Source: Eubacterium sp.
Lineage (GTDB): Bacteria; Bacillota; Clostridia; Lachnospirales; Lachnospiraceae
Direction: 5' to 3'
DNA length: 59,786 bases
Assembly (NCBI GenBank): GCA_017938215.1
Contig: JAGBBZ010000005.1
Location: 1-59,786 of the forward strand
How positions within the stretch are numbered: the stretch's first letter is position 1; each line of letters opens with the position of its first letter. Under the pieces are notes generated by a model. It was given only the letters and a program-made list of their open reading frames with translations, was not told where the DNA came from and searched no databases. A program made the position numbers and the translations under genes. Of the stretch, positions 1 to 8,795 are shown in pieces.

Positions 1-1
1 C

Positions 2-403
2 GTAAAGAAAAAAGGCTATACCATGTTAGCGTGGAATTTCCGAGACCAGATGGATGATGATGGTGGATATTTCTTTACTCATATCGGTCCGGACGACACT
101 AAAGTAGTTCTTCGCCCGCTATGGATTAAGATTTCAATCACAAATCCGAAGAAAGGAACCGTTGATGTTACCATTGATGATAGTGAGACGTATCAAGACT
201 TTGGGTACTATGAAGTTCGCTACTCGGAGAACAAAGACATGTCCAATGCCATCGAAGAGGATGGACGCGGAGGTGTATTTCGCGGATTGAAAAAAGGAAA
301 AACATATTATTTCCAATTTCGTGCGTATATGCAATCCGACGAGGTGGAAGATGGGGAACCAGGAAAATGGTGTGGAACCAAGAAGATAACCATTAAGAAG
401 TAG
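2..403 (+). CDS. C-terminal part of a secreted InlB-repeat/Fn3 surface protein (cut by left edge)
   Basis: The frame is already open at the first bases, so this is the 3' end of a larger gene. The visible residues begin with the end of an InlB B-type repeat (KKKGYTMLAW), followed by a region ending in GLKKGKTYYFQFRAY, which looks like a fibronectin type III beta sandwich. The same order (KKAGYKFMGW, then GLEPGRTYYFEI) occurs in the LRR protein at 52534-53595, so the two are probably paralogs. The inferred role is a cell-surface or secreted adhesin-like protein. The N-terminal part, where leucine-rich repeats would be expected, lies outside the window. A terminator follows directly. Confidence 0.7.
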   Translation, partial: VKKKGYTMLAWNFRDQMDDDGGYFFTHIGPDDTKVVLRPLWIKISITNPKKGTVDVTIDDSETYQDFGYYEVRYSENKDMSNAIEEDGRGGVFRGLKKGKTYYFQFRAYMQSDEVEDGEPGKWCGTKKITIKK

Positions 404-415
404 ATACAATTTTTT

Positions 416-459
416 AGAAATGCCTGTGAAACAAAATTTGTTTTGCGGGCATTTCTTTA
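416..459 (+). terminator. Intrinsic terminator after the left-edge gene
   Basis: The arms AGAAATGCC (416-424) and GGCATTTCT (448-456) pair perfectly. A second short pairing of AACAAA with TTTG lies in the loop. A short T-rich stretch follows. Confidence 0.7.
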
Positions 460-477
460 TGTTGAAAATAAAAAAGG

Positions 478-506
478 TTGACATTGTAGTCCTATTACAG
501 TAAAAT
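478..506 (+). promoter_or_regulatory. Promoter of the BlaI/BlaR1-like operon
   Basis: TTGACA (478-483), a 17-nt spacer and TAAAAT (501-506) form a near-consensus sigma-A promoter. It overlaps the dyads expected for a BlaI-type repressor, which would suit autoregulation. Confidence 0.75.
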
Positions 507-523
507 GGTCTACAAAGTAGTCC
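485..523 (+). promoter_or_regulatory. Candidate BlaI/MecI-type operator dyads
   Basis: Two imperfect dyads with TGTA/TACA- or CTAC/GTAG-type half-sites overlap the promoter. One is TGTAGTCCTATTACA at 485-499, between the -35 and -10 boxes. The other is centred on CTACAAAGTAG at 510-520, with GG and CC extending the symmetry at 507-508 and 522-523. BlaI-family repressors are known to bind short TACA/TGTA dyads in their own promoters. Binding here is inferred. Confidence 0.5.
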
Positions 524-567
524 ACAAACAATAGACTACGAATGATTTACGAAAGTGAGGGATTTGC

Positions 568-969
568 GTGAAGGAGCAAAATGAAATAAATATTTCCAAT
601 AGTGAATGGTATGTGATGGAGTGTTTGTGGGAGGCGTCTCCAAAAACATTGATGCAGATTGTAGAGGAGTGCGGGAAAAAGGCTGGTTGGGCGAAGAGCA
701 CGTGCACTACTATGGTGAAAAGAATGGATGCCAAGGGATTGATTCGCCATGAAGAGGGAGGCCGGGCAAAACTATTTTATCCGGTGGTGAGACGTGAGGA
801 TGTGGTGGTGCGCCAGACAAAAGATTTCTTGCACCGCATTTATCAAGGAAGTGTGGGAATGTTGATGAATACGTTGGTGGAGCAGGACGGTTTGACCGAT
901 GAGGATATTGACGAGTTGGAGCAGATTTTAGAGCAGTGTAAAAAACGAAAAGGGAAAGGAGAGAAGTAA
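568..969 (+). CDS. BlaI/MecI/CopY-family transcriptional repressor
   Basis: This 133-residue protein begins with a winged-helix DNA-binding domain (ISNSEWYVMECLWEASPKT, then WAKSTCTTMVKRMDAKGLI). That arrangement and the length are typical of BlaI/MecI repressors. The C-terminal acidic and basic helix would be the dimerisation and cleavage region. The start is GTG at 568, preceded by GAAAGTGAGG. The next gene encodes a BlaR1/MecR1-type membrane protease four bases downstream, so the pair forms a classical sensor-repressor operon. In known systems the protease signal leads to repressor cleavage and derepression. No beta-lactamase gene follows, so the regulated targets are probably elsewhere. 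Recognition of the family is firm; the inducing signal is unknown. Confidence 0.9.
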   Translation: MKEQNEINISNSEWYVMECLWEASPKTLMQIVEECGKKAGWAKSTCTTMVKRMDAKGLIRHEEGGRAKLFYPVVRREDVVVRQTKDFLHRIYQGSVGMLMNTLVEQDGLTDEDIDELEQILEQCKKRKGKGEK

Positions 970-972
970 GAT

Positions 973-3453
973 ATGACGATATTTATGATTTCATCTACAA
1001 TATTGATTGCTTTGGTGCTATTGTTGCGTGTGTTGTTTCGCGGAAAAGCAAGCGCCACTGCCATATATGCTATGTGGGCGGTAGTAGTTGTTCGGCTTCT
1101 TGTGCCGGTGCAAGTATTGCCAGCACCGGGAGAAATCGGAGAAAGGATTGGTCAGTTCCGCTATGGCGTATCTCAATACATATATGAACAGAAGAAAAAG
1201 GATTCGGCTGTGGTAGAGGTGAAGGATCCGGAGACAGAAGATACTTATTTGCTTGATACATGGACGGAGCAGGTGGTAGCAAAAAAGGAGGACGATACGT
1301 ATAGTATCGATGCCGAAGAGATTGATCTTACTTCTCAGGAGTTAATGGCAAAAGAAGATGTGACAAGTTCCGAAGAGAACGAGACTTCAGTGGTATCCCT
1401 TGCAACAATTTTAAAATTTGTCAGTGGGGGGATTTCGGTTCTCATGCTTTTGATTGTGTTGATTTCCAATTTGTATTTGAACCACAAGTTAAAAACGAAT
1501 CGCAGAATCCTTCGAGATGCAGAAAAACCATGTATCTATGAGACAGATTGCGTGCCGGTACCGTGTTTGTACGGATTGTTTGCACCAGCGATTTATCTTA
1601 CCAAAGATGCCACACAAAGGGAAGAAGTGGAGTACATTATTGCTCATGAAAGCATGCACTATCGACATTTGGATTTTGTGTGGTCAGCACTTCGGGCGGT
1701 ACTTGTCTGTGTGTATTGGTTCCATCCGTTGGTTTGGGTGGCGGCGAAAGTGTCCAGACAGGATGCGGAGTATGCAGCAGATGAAGCAGTGATTCAAAAT
1801 ATGAATGACGATGAACGCGTTCTTTATGGAAAAACCATACTGAATACATTGCGCCAGAGTGGAAAACGTAATCTTTTTTCGGCAGCGAGTCAGGCATGTT
1901 CCACCAAAAAGGAACTGAAAAAGCGTATGGTACGAATCGGGAAAATGGGCAAAAAGTCCCTGGTGGCAATGGTTCTTTTAGGGGCAATGGTCCTTGGGGG
2001 GACGGCATGTGCCTTTGGTGGAAAGCAGACAGCAGAGTCTGGTCAGGGGAAAAAGGAAAACCGTAGCGAATCGGAGTTGGGGGAAGGCGCTACAAGAATA
2101 ATGAATCAGAAAACTACATTTGACACAAATTTGGATGAAGCCATAACAGAAGCGGTGAAAGATCGGTTTGCCCTCACAATGATTACTAGTTCTTCGTTGG
2201 CATATAAAAACGTAAAAAACGAAAAAATTACGGAAGCGCATCAAATTCTCGCAAAGGAAGAGGACGAGGATATGGTGACCGTATATGTTATGCGGGCGGT
2301 ATCCTGCTACGGTACAGGCGCTCAATACGATCCTAAGAAGCATTATGGAGAGCGTGGCGGGGATGTTGGAATCTGTGGTATTACATTTAAAAAGACGACG
2401 ACAGGTTATGAAAAACAGGAACTCTGGGATCCATATCTGACAAGCGATGAGAAGGATGGTTATATGAAGGCGGTTCACAAAAGACTTTCTCAGCATGTGC
2501 CAGAAGTGGATCTTGACGAGTGGAGATATATGCCGTGGCTTCGAACAGAATGTCATCAGGAAGCATTGGAACATTTGCAAACGTCCGAAGTGGCAGGAAC
2601 GAAGAAAGATGCCAAGGAGTTTGTGAAAATTGAAAAAACGGTGGAGAAAATTGATATGTTCTTGCCTGAGATAACGCTTATGGAAGTGGATTCGAAGAAC
2701 TTTATACAGAAATTGGTGGATGCTTACAATCACATGGAACTTGTGCCGGTGTCCAATCTCAGCGAGAACAAGATGGACGTGAAGCAAGCCATTACCATTA
2801 ATTTTCATCTGAAAGGGGAAGAAAAAACGCTTCAAGTTATCTTTGATGGGGGACGTAGATGCTGGATCAATGGAGAGCCCCACACATTGATGATGGACAC
2901 GCCAGTGTTTGATTACAACGAAATCCTAGCCTATGCAGAGAAAAACAGTTATCCGGGAAATCGTAACGAGGACCCTTTCGGTATGGGGGCCGTATCGATT
3001 ATGGATTATGACAATAATGTGAAAATCATGGAGGAATTGCTATCAGACGATCGAACATTAACTGAGGAGTACATCCGACAGCAGGCAAAGAAGCAATGTG
3101 AGTATCGGGGAACCAGTTTGTATGAGGAAATGGAGTACGAGAAAGCGAACTTTATGATTCTGAAAAAACGATATCTGGTGGCAAAGGAACTTGGTCTCGC
3201 ATTGACAGAAGTGGAAGCGCAGCAATATGCGAACCAGCTGAAAGAGAGACACGAATCCATGGGAGTGGATGTTCTTGCCTTTTGCGAGAAGAGAGGCATT
3301 ACGAAGGACCAGTATATGCAGTATTGTGCCCAATGGTGCCAGTTGACGCAGTTTGATTATGAGACTTATAAAGGGATTCGAAATATTACGGAACAACAGG
3401 TGCCAGACACGTTGGAGCAGGATATGGCAAAGGTGGAAGTGATGATAAAATAA
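973..3453 (+). CDS. BlaR1/MecR1-like M56 membrane metallopeptidase with a long C-terminal domain
   Basis: The protein has 826 residues. The N-terminal part carries several membrane segments (residues 2-25, 30-45, about 145-170 and about 335-350). The zinc metallopeptidase motif HESMH at about residues 224-228 is typical of peptidase family M56. Instead of the penicillin-binding domain of classical BlaR1, the region after residue 350 is about 475 residues of charged sequence of no recognised family, probably extracellular. A lipoprotein-like LLGAMVLGGTAC sits in the last membrane segment. The last third (helical, EEYIRQQAKKQCEY onward) resembles uncharacterised Lachnospiraceae BlaR1 C-termini. 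The start at 973 overlaps the end of a GGAAAGGAG ribosome site. It probably transmits an envelope signal to the upstream repressor. Confidence 0.85.
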   Translation: MTIFMISSTILIALVLLLRVLFRGKASATAIYAMWAVVVVRLLVPVQVLPAPGEIGERIGQFRYGVSQYIYEQKKKDSAVVEVKDPETEDTYLLDTWTEQVVAKKEDDTYSIDAEEIDLTSQELMAKEDVTSSEENETSVVSLATILKFVSGGISVLMLLIVLISNLYLNHKLKTNRRILRDAEKPCIYETDCVPVPCLYGLFAPAIYLTKDATQREEVEYIIAHESMHYRHLDFVWSALRAVLVCVYWFHPLVWVAAKVSRQDAEYAADEAVIQNMNDDERVLYGKTILNTLRQSGKRNLFSAASQACSTKKELKKRMVRIGKMGKKSLVAMVLLGAMVLGGTACAFGGKQTAESGQGKKENRSESELGEGATRIMNQKTTFDTNLDEAITEAVKDRFALTMITSSSLAYKNVKNEKITEAHQILAKEEDEDMVTVYVMRAVSCYGTGAQYDPKKHYGERGGDVGICGITFKKTTTGYEKQELWDPYLTSDEKDGYMKAVHKRLSQHVPEVDLDEWRYMPWLRTECHQEALEHLQTSEVAGTKKDAKEFVKIEKTVEKIDMFLPEITLMEVDSKNFIQKLVDAYNHMELVPVSNLSENKMDVKQAITINFHLKGEEKTLQVIFDGGRRCWINGEPHTLMMDTPVFDYNEILAYAEKNSYPGNRNEDPFGMGAVSIMDYDNNVKIMEELLSDDRTLTEEYIRQQAKKQCEYRGTSLYEEMEYEKANFMILKKRYLVAKELGLALTEVEAQQYANQLKERHESMGVDVLAFCEKRGITKDQYMQYCAQWCQLTQFDYETYKGIRNITEQQVPDTLEQDMAKVEVMIK

Positions 3454-3482
3454 AAAATTTAACGATAAACATTAAAAAGTAG

Positions 3483-3511
3483 TTGACAAAGATAAAATCC
3501 TCTGTTATTAT
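3483..3511 (+). promoter_or_regulatory. Promoter of the membrane protein/XRE pair
   Basis: TTGACA (3483-3488), a 17-nt spacer and TATTAT (3506-3511) lie about 80 bases ahead of the start at 3592. Confidence 0.75.
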
Positions 3512-3591
3512 GTAGCCATAACAAACATGAATGTTCGCATCGATGCTTACAGAAATGCTTGTGGAAAATACATAGTATGGAGGATTTTATT

Positions 3592-4305
3592 ATGAAAGAG
3601 AATGCAATTCAAAAAATTAACAAAATGGGAAAAGCAGGTGCGATACTTGCGTTGATAACAAAGATTTTTCTTGGCATTGGCTTGGGAGGATGTCTGATTG
3701 GCTTGATTGTTACAGCGGTTCTTCCGGCGGAGATGGTTCAGGTGAAGATGGCTGGTACAGCCGACATCATTGTGGATTTGTCGAATTTTGGAGAAGACAT
3801 TTTTGAAAACTCCGAGGTGACGAAAGAGGAGATTGTAGACAATGTGAAAAGTAGCTCGAATATTAATTACGCCGGAAATGAGATGTATGTATCGGATGTG
3901 CAGACAGAAGGTTCCAAAATGCAGTTGCAGGCTGGTGGTGAGTTGACAACCTTTAACTTGAGAAGTTGTACATGGGCATTGGTGGGTGCAATTCTTAATC
4001 TGGTATTATTATTTGTTAGTACGGTGTTTGTAAGTCGCTTGGCAAAGGCTTTCCGTGATTGTGACTCTCCATTTGAAGATATCGTAATTCGTCGGATGAA
4101 GCAGTTTGCATATTCGTTGATTCCTTGGGCGGTAGTTTCTAGTGTTGTAGGATATTTTGAATCAAAAATATGGATGTCTGGTTCTAGTAGTGTAAATTTT
4201 AGTGTTGATATTACAATGGTCATTATCGTACTTGTGATTCTTGCGTTGGCATACATTTTCCAGTATGGAGCAGTTCTTCAGCAGGAATCCGATGAGACGT
4301 TATAA
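3592..4305 (+). CDS. DUF2975-like integral membrane protein
   Basis: The 237-residue protein has four clear hydrophobic stretches, near residues 15-45, 120-145, 170-190 and 205-225. A hydrophilic loop of about 80 residues lies between the first and second. The start at 3592 has GGAGG eight bases upstream (3579-3583); an upstream in-frame ATG has no such site. A small Cro/CI-type regulator follows 16 bases later. The same pairing is known for DUF2975 membrane proteins with YozG-type regulators in Firmicutes. That context is the main basis for the call, because sequence alone gives only the membrane topology. The biological role of such pairs is not established. Confidence 0.65.
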   Translation: MKENAIQKINKMGKAGAILALITKIFLGIGLGGCLIGLIVTAVLPAEMVQVKMAGTADIIVDLSNFGEDIFENSEVTKEEIVDNVKSSSNINYAGNEMYVSDVQTEGSKMQLQAGGELTTFNLRSCTWALVGAILNLVLLFVSTVFVSRLAKAFRDCDSPFEDIVIRRMKQFAYSLIPWAVVSSVVGYFESKIWMSGSSSVNFSVDITMVIIVLVILALAYIFQYGAVLQQESDETL

Positions 4306-4321
4306 GAGGGGGCATGAGTAA

Positions 4322-4534
4322 ATGGGAATTATATTACGATTGGATCGCGTTATGGCAGATCGAAAAATGAGTTTAAATGAGTTGAGTGATAGAGTCGGAG
4401 TGTCCAATGTCAATCTTTCTAAAATCAAGACGGGGAAAGTGTCAGCAATACGTTTTTCTACATTGTCTGCGATTTGCGAAGCGTTGGATTGTCAGCCGGG
4501 AGATGTGTTGGAATATGTGAAGGACGAAGGTTAA
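4322..4534 (+). CDS. Small Cro/CI (YozG-like) helix-turn-helix regulator
   Basis: These 70 residues are essentially one XRE-type helix-turn-helix: MSLNELSDRVGVSNVNLSKI followed by the recognition and support helices, ending in CEALDCQPGDVLEYV. This compact form, with its C-terminal DxLxY segment, is typical of the YozG/HTH_26 family. A GAGGGGG ribosome site lies just upstream. It is cotranscribed with the upstream membrane protein and probably regulates that operon. No effector domain is present. Confidence 0.85.
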   Translation: MGIILRLDRVMADRKMSLNELSDRVGVSNVNLSKIKTGKVSAIRFSTLSAICEALDCQPGDVLEYVKDEG

Positions 4535-4543
4535 GACGAAACC

Positions 4544-4572
4544 TTGCGTGCCCTCCGGAAAAGGTGTATACT
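4544..4572 (+). promoter_or_regulatory. Promoter of the tandem BIG2 secreted protein genes
   Basis: TTGCGT (4544-4549), a 17-nt spacer and TATACT (4567-4572) lie 38 bases ahead of the GTG start at 4611. Confidence 0.6.
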
Positions 4573-4610
4573 AAATGTGTATTTGACACAATGAGAAGGA
4601 GGGTACAAAA

Positions 4611-6680
4611 GTGAGAAGTGCAAAACGCATTATGAGTGTAGTTTTGGCATTGGCTCTCGTGGTATCAATGCCTGTATCGGCTTCTGCTGCGAAGAAACAA
4701 CCAAAACTAAACAAGACAAAACTGACTTTGAAGGTTGGAAAAACGGCAAAGTTAAAAGTGAAGAACACAAAGAAAAAGGTGAAATGGAGTTCTTCCAAGA
4801 AAAAAGTAGCGACGGTTAAAAATGGAAAAGTAACCGCGAAAAAGGTTGGAAAAACCACAATTACTGCAAAGGTTGGAAAGAAAAAACTGAAATGCAAAGT
4901 AACGGTAACGAAGAAGGCGTCAGCTAATAATAAGACAAACAAGAACAATACTACGACGCCAACCAGCGCACCGACAGCGGCACCGGTATCGATTACCACG
5001 GTGTCTGTTGTAAATGCTAGAACCATTCATGTGGTACTTAGTTCAGAGCAGGAATTATCCAAGGATAAATTCACGGTGAAGATGAAAGAGTATGCCAATG
5101 GTACATACAATCGAACATTGTCTTTGGAAAGCGTTACCACAACGGATAAGAAAACCTATGTGATAAAGGTGGATCCGGAGGAAACTGCCATCCCATTGAA
5201 TTATTATGTGCAAGTTACGGTAGATGGTTTATTGGGAACCGGAATCGCATCCAAGGAAACATTTTATGCGAAAGTAGGCAAATATACGGATGATATTACC
5301 TATTCGGCAAAAGTAGGGGATTATATCGAGCGTTCGATACATTTGGATGATACGTATGGTTATGTGAAGATCACAAGTGTGGAAGTACCGACGGGATTTA
5401 CTTACGAAATCGAAGAAAAGAATGAGCGGGTTAACGTTTCTGGTACATGTCAGCAGACGGGAGTCCAGACGGCGGTGATTCGATATGAGGATGAGCTTGG
5501 AAATACCTATGAAGCAACACGTAGATGGGTGGTGGGTGATAGCAATACGATTGCCGCATACTGTCGCTCCAGTTACGGTGTTGTCGAGGAAGGACAGATG
5601 ACAGAACTTAGCACGAATTTCTATATTTCCGGAGGAAGTGGCGAATACCGTTGCGAAGTAACGGATCCAAGTACGGGGACTTACGTTAGTGCGAACATGG
5701 ATGAGGACGATGAACTGTATGGATATGTAAATGGAAACTTTGGTATGGGTACGGCAAATGTTCAAGTGAAAATATCGGATGCCAATAACAGCGCAATTAC
5801 AACTTCTGTTGGTTGGACAGTGAATACAAAAGTAGGAAAGCGATTGTATGTAAATATGAAAGATGCTACCGGTAATCGTGTAAATGCTATGTTATTGAAA
5901 GATGCCTATGCCTACGCCTACAATACCGATGTAACAGATTTATATGTGGAGGAAGCTAGCTCTCTTTTGGATGAAAAGGGAATGTATTTTATTTTACCAG
6001 AGGGAAGTTACGATGTGAAATGCAATGTGAATTTCTACAAACGTGACTACTATGGTGTTGAAATGACGGGAATCGAAAAAAGCATTGATATGCGTTTACC
6101 GTTTTATTCGGTTACGTTAACATCAAGTGAAATCGATCTTACCGGTATCAGCTGGTATGATAAGGAAAATGAAATGCGTGTGGGAGAAAATGAAACGGTG
6201 TTCGTGGAAAAAGCGACAGAGCTTAAGTCGACGGTTTCCATTGACAATGTATTTTACCGTTTGGAGGCAAAGGTAACCAATCCAATGAGTGGAACGGCAG
6301 AGGTGGTTATTGTTTCTCAAGTAAACCAAGATGGCGGAACCATCACGTTGGATAGTCCGATTGAAACGACATTGGCAATTTGTAAAGTGTTCTACAAATT
6401 TGTTCCGGAAGAGAGTGGTTATTACTGTGTATACTCTACGTCAGAAGCGGACACGTATGGTTATGTGCAGGATGGGAATTACCAGATCCTGTCGTACGAT
6501 GATGATAGTGGTGACGGTGGTAACTTTAAAATCGTAACGGAATTAGAAGCGGGTAAAACGTATTATTTAGCCATGAGATGTTATGGGGCATCCGATGAAG
6601 GAGCGGCGGCAACGATAACGGTTCGTCGTGCGACGGAGGACGAAGTGGCAAACGCTGGCAATGGTGACTACGACGAGTAA
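4611..6680 (+). CDS. Secreted BIG2-domain surface protein, copy 1 of a tandem pair
   Basis: The 689-residue protein starts with GTG at 4611 after AGAAGGAGGG. Residues 1-26 form a Sec signal peptide ending in VSASA-AKK. Residues 27-102 are a very lysine-rich Ig-like group 2 (BIG2) domain with the hallmark VKWSSSKKKVATVKNGKVTA and TTITAKVGKKKLKCKVTV. A Thr/Ala/Pro linker leads to several beta-rich segments. The last 90 residues (FVPEESGYYCVYSTSEAD, then ELEAGKTYYLAMRCYG) resemble a pre-peptidase-type beta sandwich found at the C-terminus of secreted proteins. No catalytic motif or sortase signal was seen. The next gene is a close paralog over its whole length. The high lysine content may favour binding to the anionic cell wall; that is inference. 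Confidence 0.8.
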   Translation: MRSAKRIMSVVLALALVVSMPVSASAAKKQPKLNKTKLTLKVGKTAKLKVKNTKKKVKWSSSKKKVATVKNGKVTAKKVGKTTITAKVGKKKLKCKVTVTKKASANNKTNKNNTTTPTSAPTAAPVSITTVSVVNARTIHVVLSSEQELSKDKFTVKMKEYANGTYNRTLSLESVTTTDKKTYVIKVDPEETAIPLNYYVQVTVDGLLGTGIASKETFYAKVGKYTDDITYSAKVGDYIERSIHLDDTYGYVKITSVEVPTGFTYEIEEKNERVNVSGTCQQTGVQTAVIRYEDELGNTYEATRRWVVGDSNTIAAYCRSSYGVVEEGQMTELSTNFYISGGSGEYRCEVTDPSTGTYVSANMDEDDELYGYVNGNFGMGTANVQVKISDANNSAITTSVGWTVNTKVGKRLYVNMKDATGNRVNAMLLKDAYAYAYNTDVTDLYVEEASSLLDEKGMYFILPEGSYDVKCNVNFYKRDYYGVEMTGIEKSIDMRLPFYSVTLTSSEIDLTGISWYDKENEMRVGENETVFVEKATELKSTVSIDNVFYRLEAKVTNPMSGTAEVVIVSQVNQDGGTITLDSPIETTLAICKVFYKFVPEESGYYCVYSTSEADTYGYVQDGNYQILSYDDDSGDGGNFKIVTELEAGKTYYLAMRCYGASDEGAAATITVRRATEDEVANAGNGDYDE

Positions 6681-6707
6681 CAAACAAAAAAGATGGAGGA
6701 TTTGTTC

Positions 6708-8795
6708 ATGAGAAGTGCAAAACGAATTATAAGTACAGTTTTGGCATTGTCTCTCGTGGTGTCGATGCCGGTTTCGGCTTCTGCCGCGAAGAAACAACCC
6801 AAACTTAATAAAACAAAATTAACTTTGAAAGTTGGAAAATCTACAAAGTTAAAAGTGAAGAACACGAAGAAAAAGGTAAAGTGGAGTTCTTCCAAGAAGA
6901 AAGTAGCGACGGTTAAGAATGGAAAAGTAACAGCTAAAAAAGTGGGAAAAACCACCATTACAGCTAAGGTGGGAAAGAAAAAACTGAAATGTAAGGTGAC
7001 GGTGACGAAGAATACGTCAACGAATAAGTCAAACACGAACAGTAACGCAAAACCAACTAGCACGCCAGCACCGGCACAGGTAGCAGTATCCATTGCATCG
7101 GTAAAAGTTGTGAACGCTACTACCATTCACGTAACGCTTAGTGCGGAGCAGGAGTTGTCAAAAGACAAATTTACTGTAAAAATAAAGAAATATGCAAGCG
7201 GTACCTACAATCGTGAATTGACATTGGAGAGCGTTACCACAACGGATAAGAAAACATATGTAATAAAAGTAGATGTCAACGATTTGACCATTAGTCTGAA
7301 TCGCTATGTGCAGGTGACAGTAAATGGTTTGACAGGAATGGGAACTGCATCCATGGACACGGTATATGAAGAAGTAAGCGAGTTTACAGATTCCTATACC
7401 TATATCTCAAGTGTAGGTGCAGAAGTGGAGCAAAAAATCTACATGGACGATACCTATGGCTATGTAACGGTAGAGAGTGTTGAATTGCCAGCAGGACTTT
7501 CCTATACATTTGCCGAAAGGGAACAGTATATTACTGTGAAAGGTTCGATTCAACAGACAGGAATCAACGAGATGACTCTTCGCTATGTGGACGAGTTGGG
7601 AAATAAATATGTGACAACACGTAGATGGTTGGCAGGCGATAGCAATACGATTGTTACTTACTGTGAGTCGTCTTATGGCACAGCAGAAGCGGGAAACATG
7701 ACAGAGTGTTATGGAAGCCTTTATGTTGCAGGCGGAAGTGGAGAATATAGCTGCAAAGTGGCTGATTATGATAGTGCTTCCTCAGTTCGAGTGAGTGTAA
7801 ATGAAGATGAAGCTGGTTATGGATACGTATATGGAGTCTTTGCACCAGGAACTGCGAATGTCAAAATCGAGGTGACAGATGCCTATGATTTTGGTATCAT
7901 GGCGGCTAACGTGTGGACTGTGGATGTAAAACCTGCGAAGAGATTGTATGTAAAATTTAAAGATGCCAAGGGAAATGACTTGAATGCAAGCGTTTTTTCC
8001 AGTATGTACGGCTATGCGTACAACACAAACGAACAGGATAAATATTGCTATAGCGCTAGGACAATGATAGATGAAACGGGTCAATATTTTGTTCTACCAG
8101 ATGGTAGGTATAATGTATGTTGTTACGCCGGTGGATTGTCGAAGTATTTATATGATTTTTCTGTATCAGGAACGGACAATATGCTGGAAGTGAATTTTCC
8201 AGTGTATCCGGTAACACTGACATCCGATGAGCTGGATCTCTCAAATGTTGAGTGGACTTACGTAAATGCCGAGGAAGATGAACCTTATTCGGTGGGACGT
8301 GGCGAAATGGTGTATGTAAGGGCAAATGAAAAGATTTGTGGAAGTATTTCGATCAATAACGTATACTATGAAATGGAAGCAATCTATACAGATACCAATT
8401 GTTCCACTCTTGCTGTGACCGTTACGAATCGGATAAATCAGGATGGTGGTACCATTACCACGGATCAGCCGATTGATGCTACATTGGCTGGGGCTCAGAT
8501 TTACTATAGATTTGTTCCGGAAACCACTGGAGTTTACTGTTTCTATTCGGAATCCAACGCGGATACTATAGGTTATTTGCTTGATGAGAGCAAAGAAATG
8601 ATAACCTCGAATGATGACAGTGGTGAGGAATCGAATTTCCGTATCGTAAGTGACTTGGAGGCTGATAAAACATATTATATCGCTATGAGATCTTTTGGAA
8701 ATTACTATGTTGGAAAGCCAGCAAAACTCATCGTTCGCGAAGCGACAGCAGAAGAATTAGAAGAATATGAGGACAACGATGAATCTTTTGAATGA
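6708..8795 (+). CDS. Secreted BIG2-domain surface protein, copy 2 of a tandem pair
   Basis: The 695-residue protein shares with the preceding gene an almost identical signal peptide and lysine-rich BIG2 domain (about residues 24-100), then a diverged but alignable body. Shared landmarks include ESVTTTDKKTYVIKVD, RRWLAGDSNTI, NQDGGTITTDQPI and a C-terminal FVPETTGVYCFYSESNAD segment. The ATG at 6708 is chosen because GGAGG (6695-6699) precedes it; an earlier ATG overlaps that site. The gap to copy 1 is only 27 bases, so the two are cotranscribed. The N-terminal domain is far better conserved than the rest, pointing to tandem duplication followed by divergence of the putative ligand-binding body. 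After the TGA stop the frame stays open for another 27 codons (see the separate entry). Confidence 0.8.
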   Translation: MRSAKRIISTVLALSLVVSMPVSASAAKKQPKLNKTKLTLKVGKSTKLKVKNTKKKVKWSSSKKKVATVKNGKVTAKKVGKTTITAKVGKKKLKCKVTVTKNTSTNKSNTNSNAKPTSTPAPAQVAVSIASVKVVNATTIHVTLSAEQELSKDKFTVKIKKYASGTYNRELTLESVTTTDKKTYVIKVDVNDLTISLNRYVQVTVNGLTGMGTASMDTVYEEVSEFTDSYTYISSVGAEVEQKIYMDDTYGYVTVESVELPAGLSYTFAEREQYITVKGSIQQTGINEMTLRYVDELGNKYVTTRRWLAGDSNTIVTYCESSYGTAEAGNMTECYGSLYVAGGSGEYSCKVADYDSASSVRVSVNEDEAGYGYVYGVFAPGTANVKIEVTDAYDFGIMAANVWTVDVKPAKRLYVKFKDAKGNDLNASVFSSMYGYAYNTNEQDKYCYSARTMIDETGQYFVLPDGRYNVCCYAGGLSKYLYDFSVSGTDNMLEVNFPVYPVTLTSDELDLSNVEWTYVNAEEDEPYSVGRGEMVYVRANEKICGSISINNVYYEMEAIYTDTNCSTLAVTVTNRINQDGGTITTDQPIDATLAGAQIYYRFVPETTGVYCFYSESNADTIGYLLDESKEMITSNDDSGEESNFRIVSDLEADKTYYIAMRSFGNYYVGKPAKLIVREATAEELEEYEDNDESFE

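Noticed and set aside
1978-2883. 301-codon minus-strand frame inside the BlaR1-like gene
   Set aside because: Shadow of the plus-strand coding sequence; composition is unlike a protein and there is no start context.
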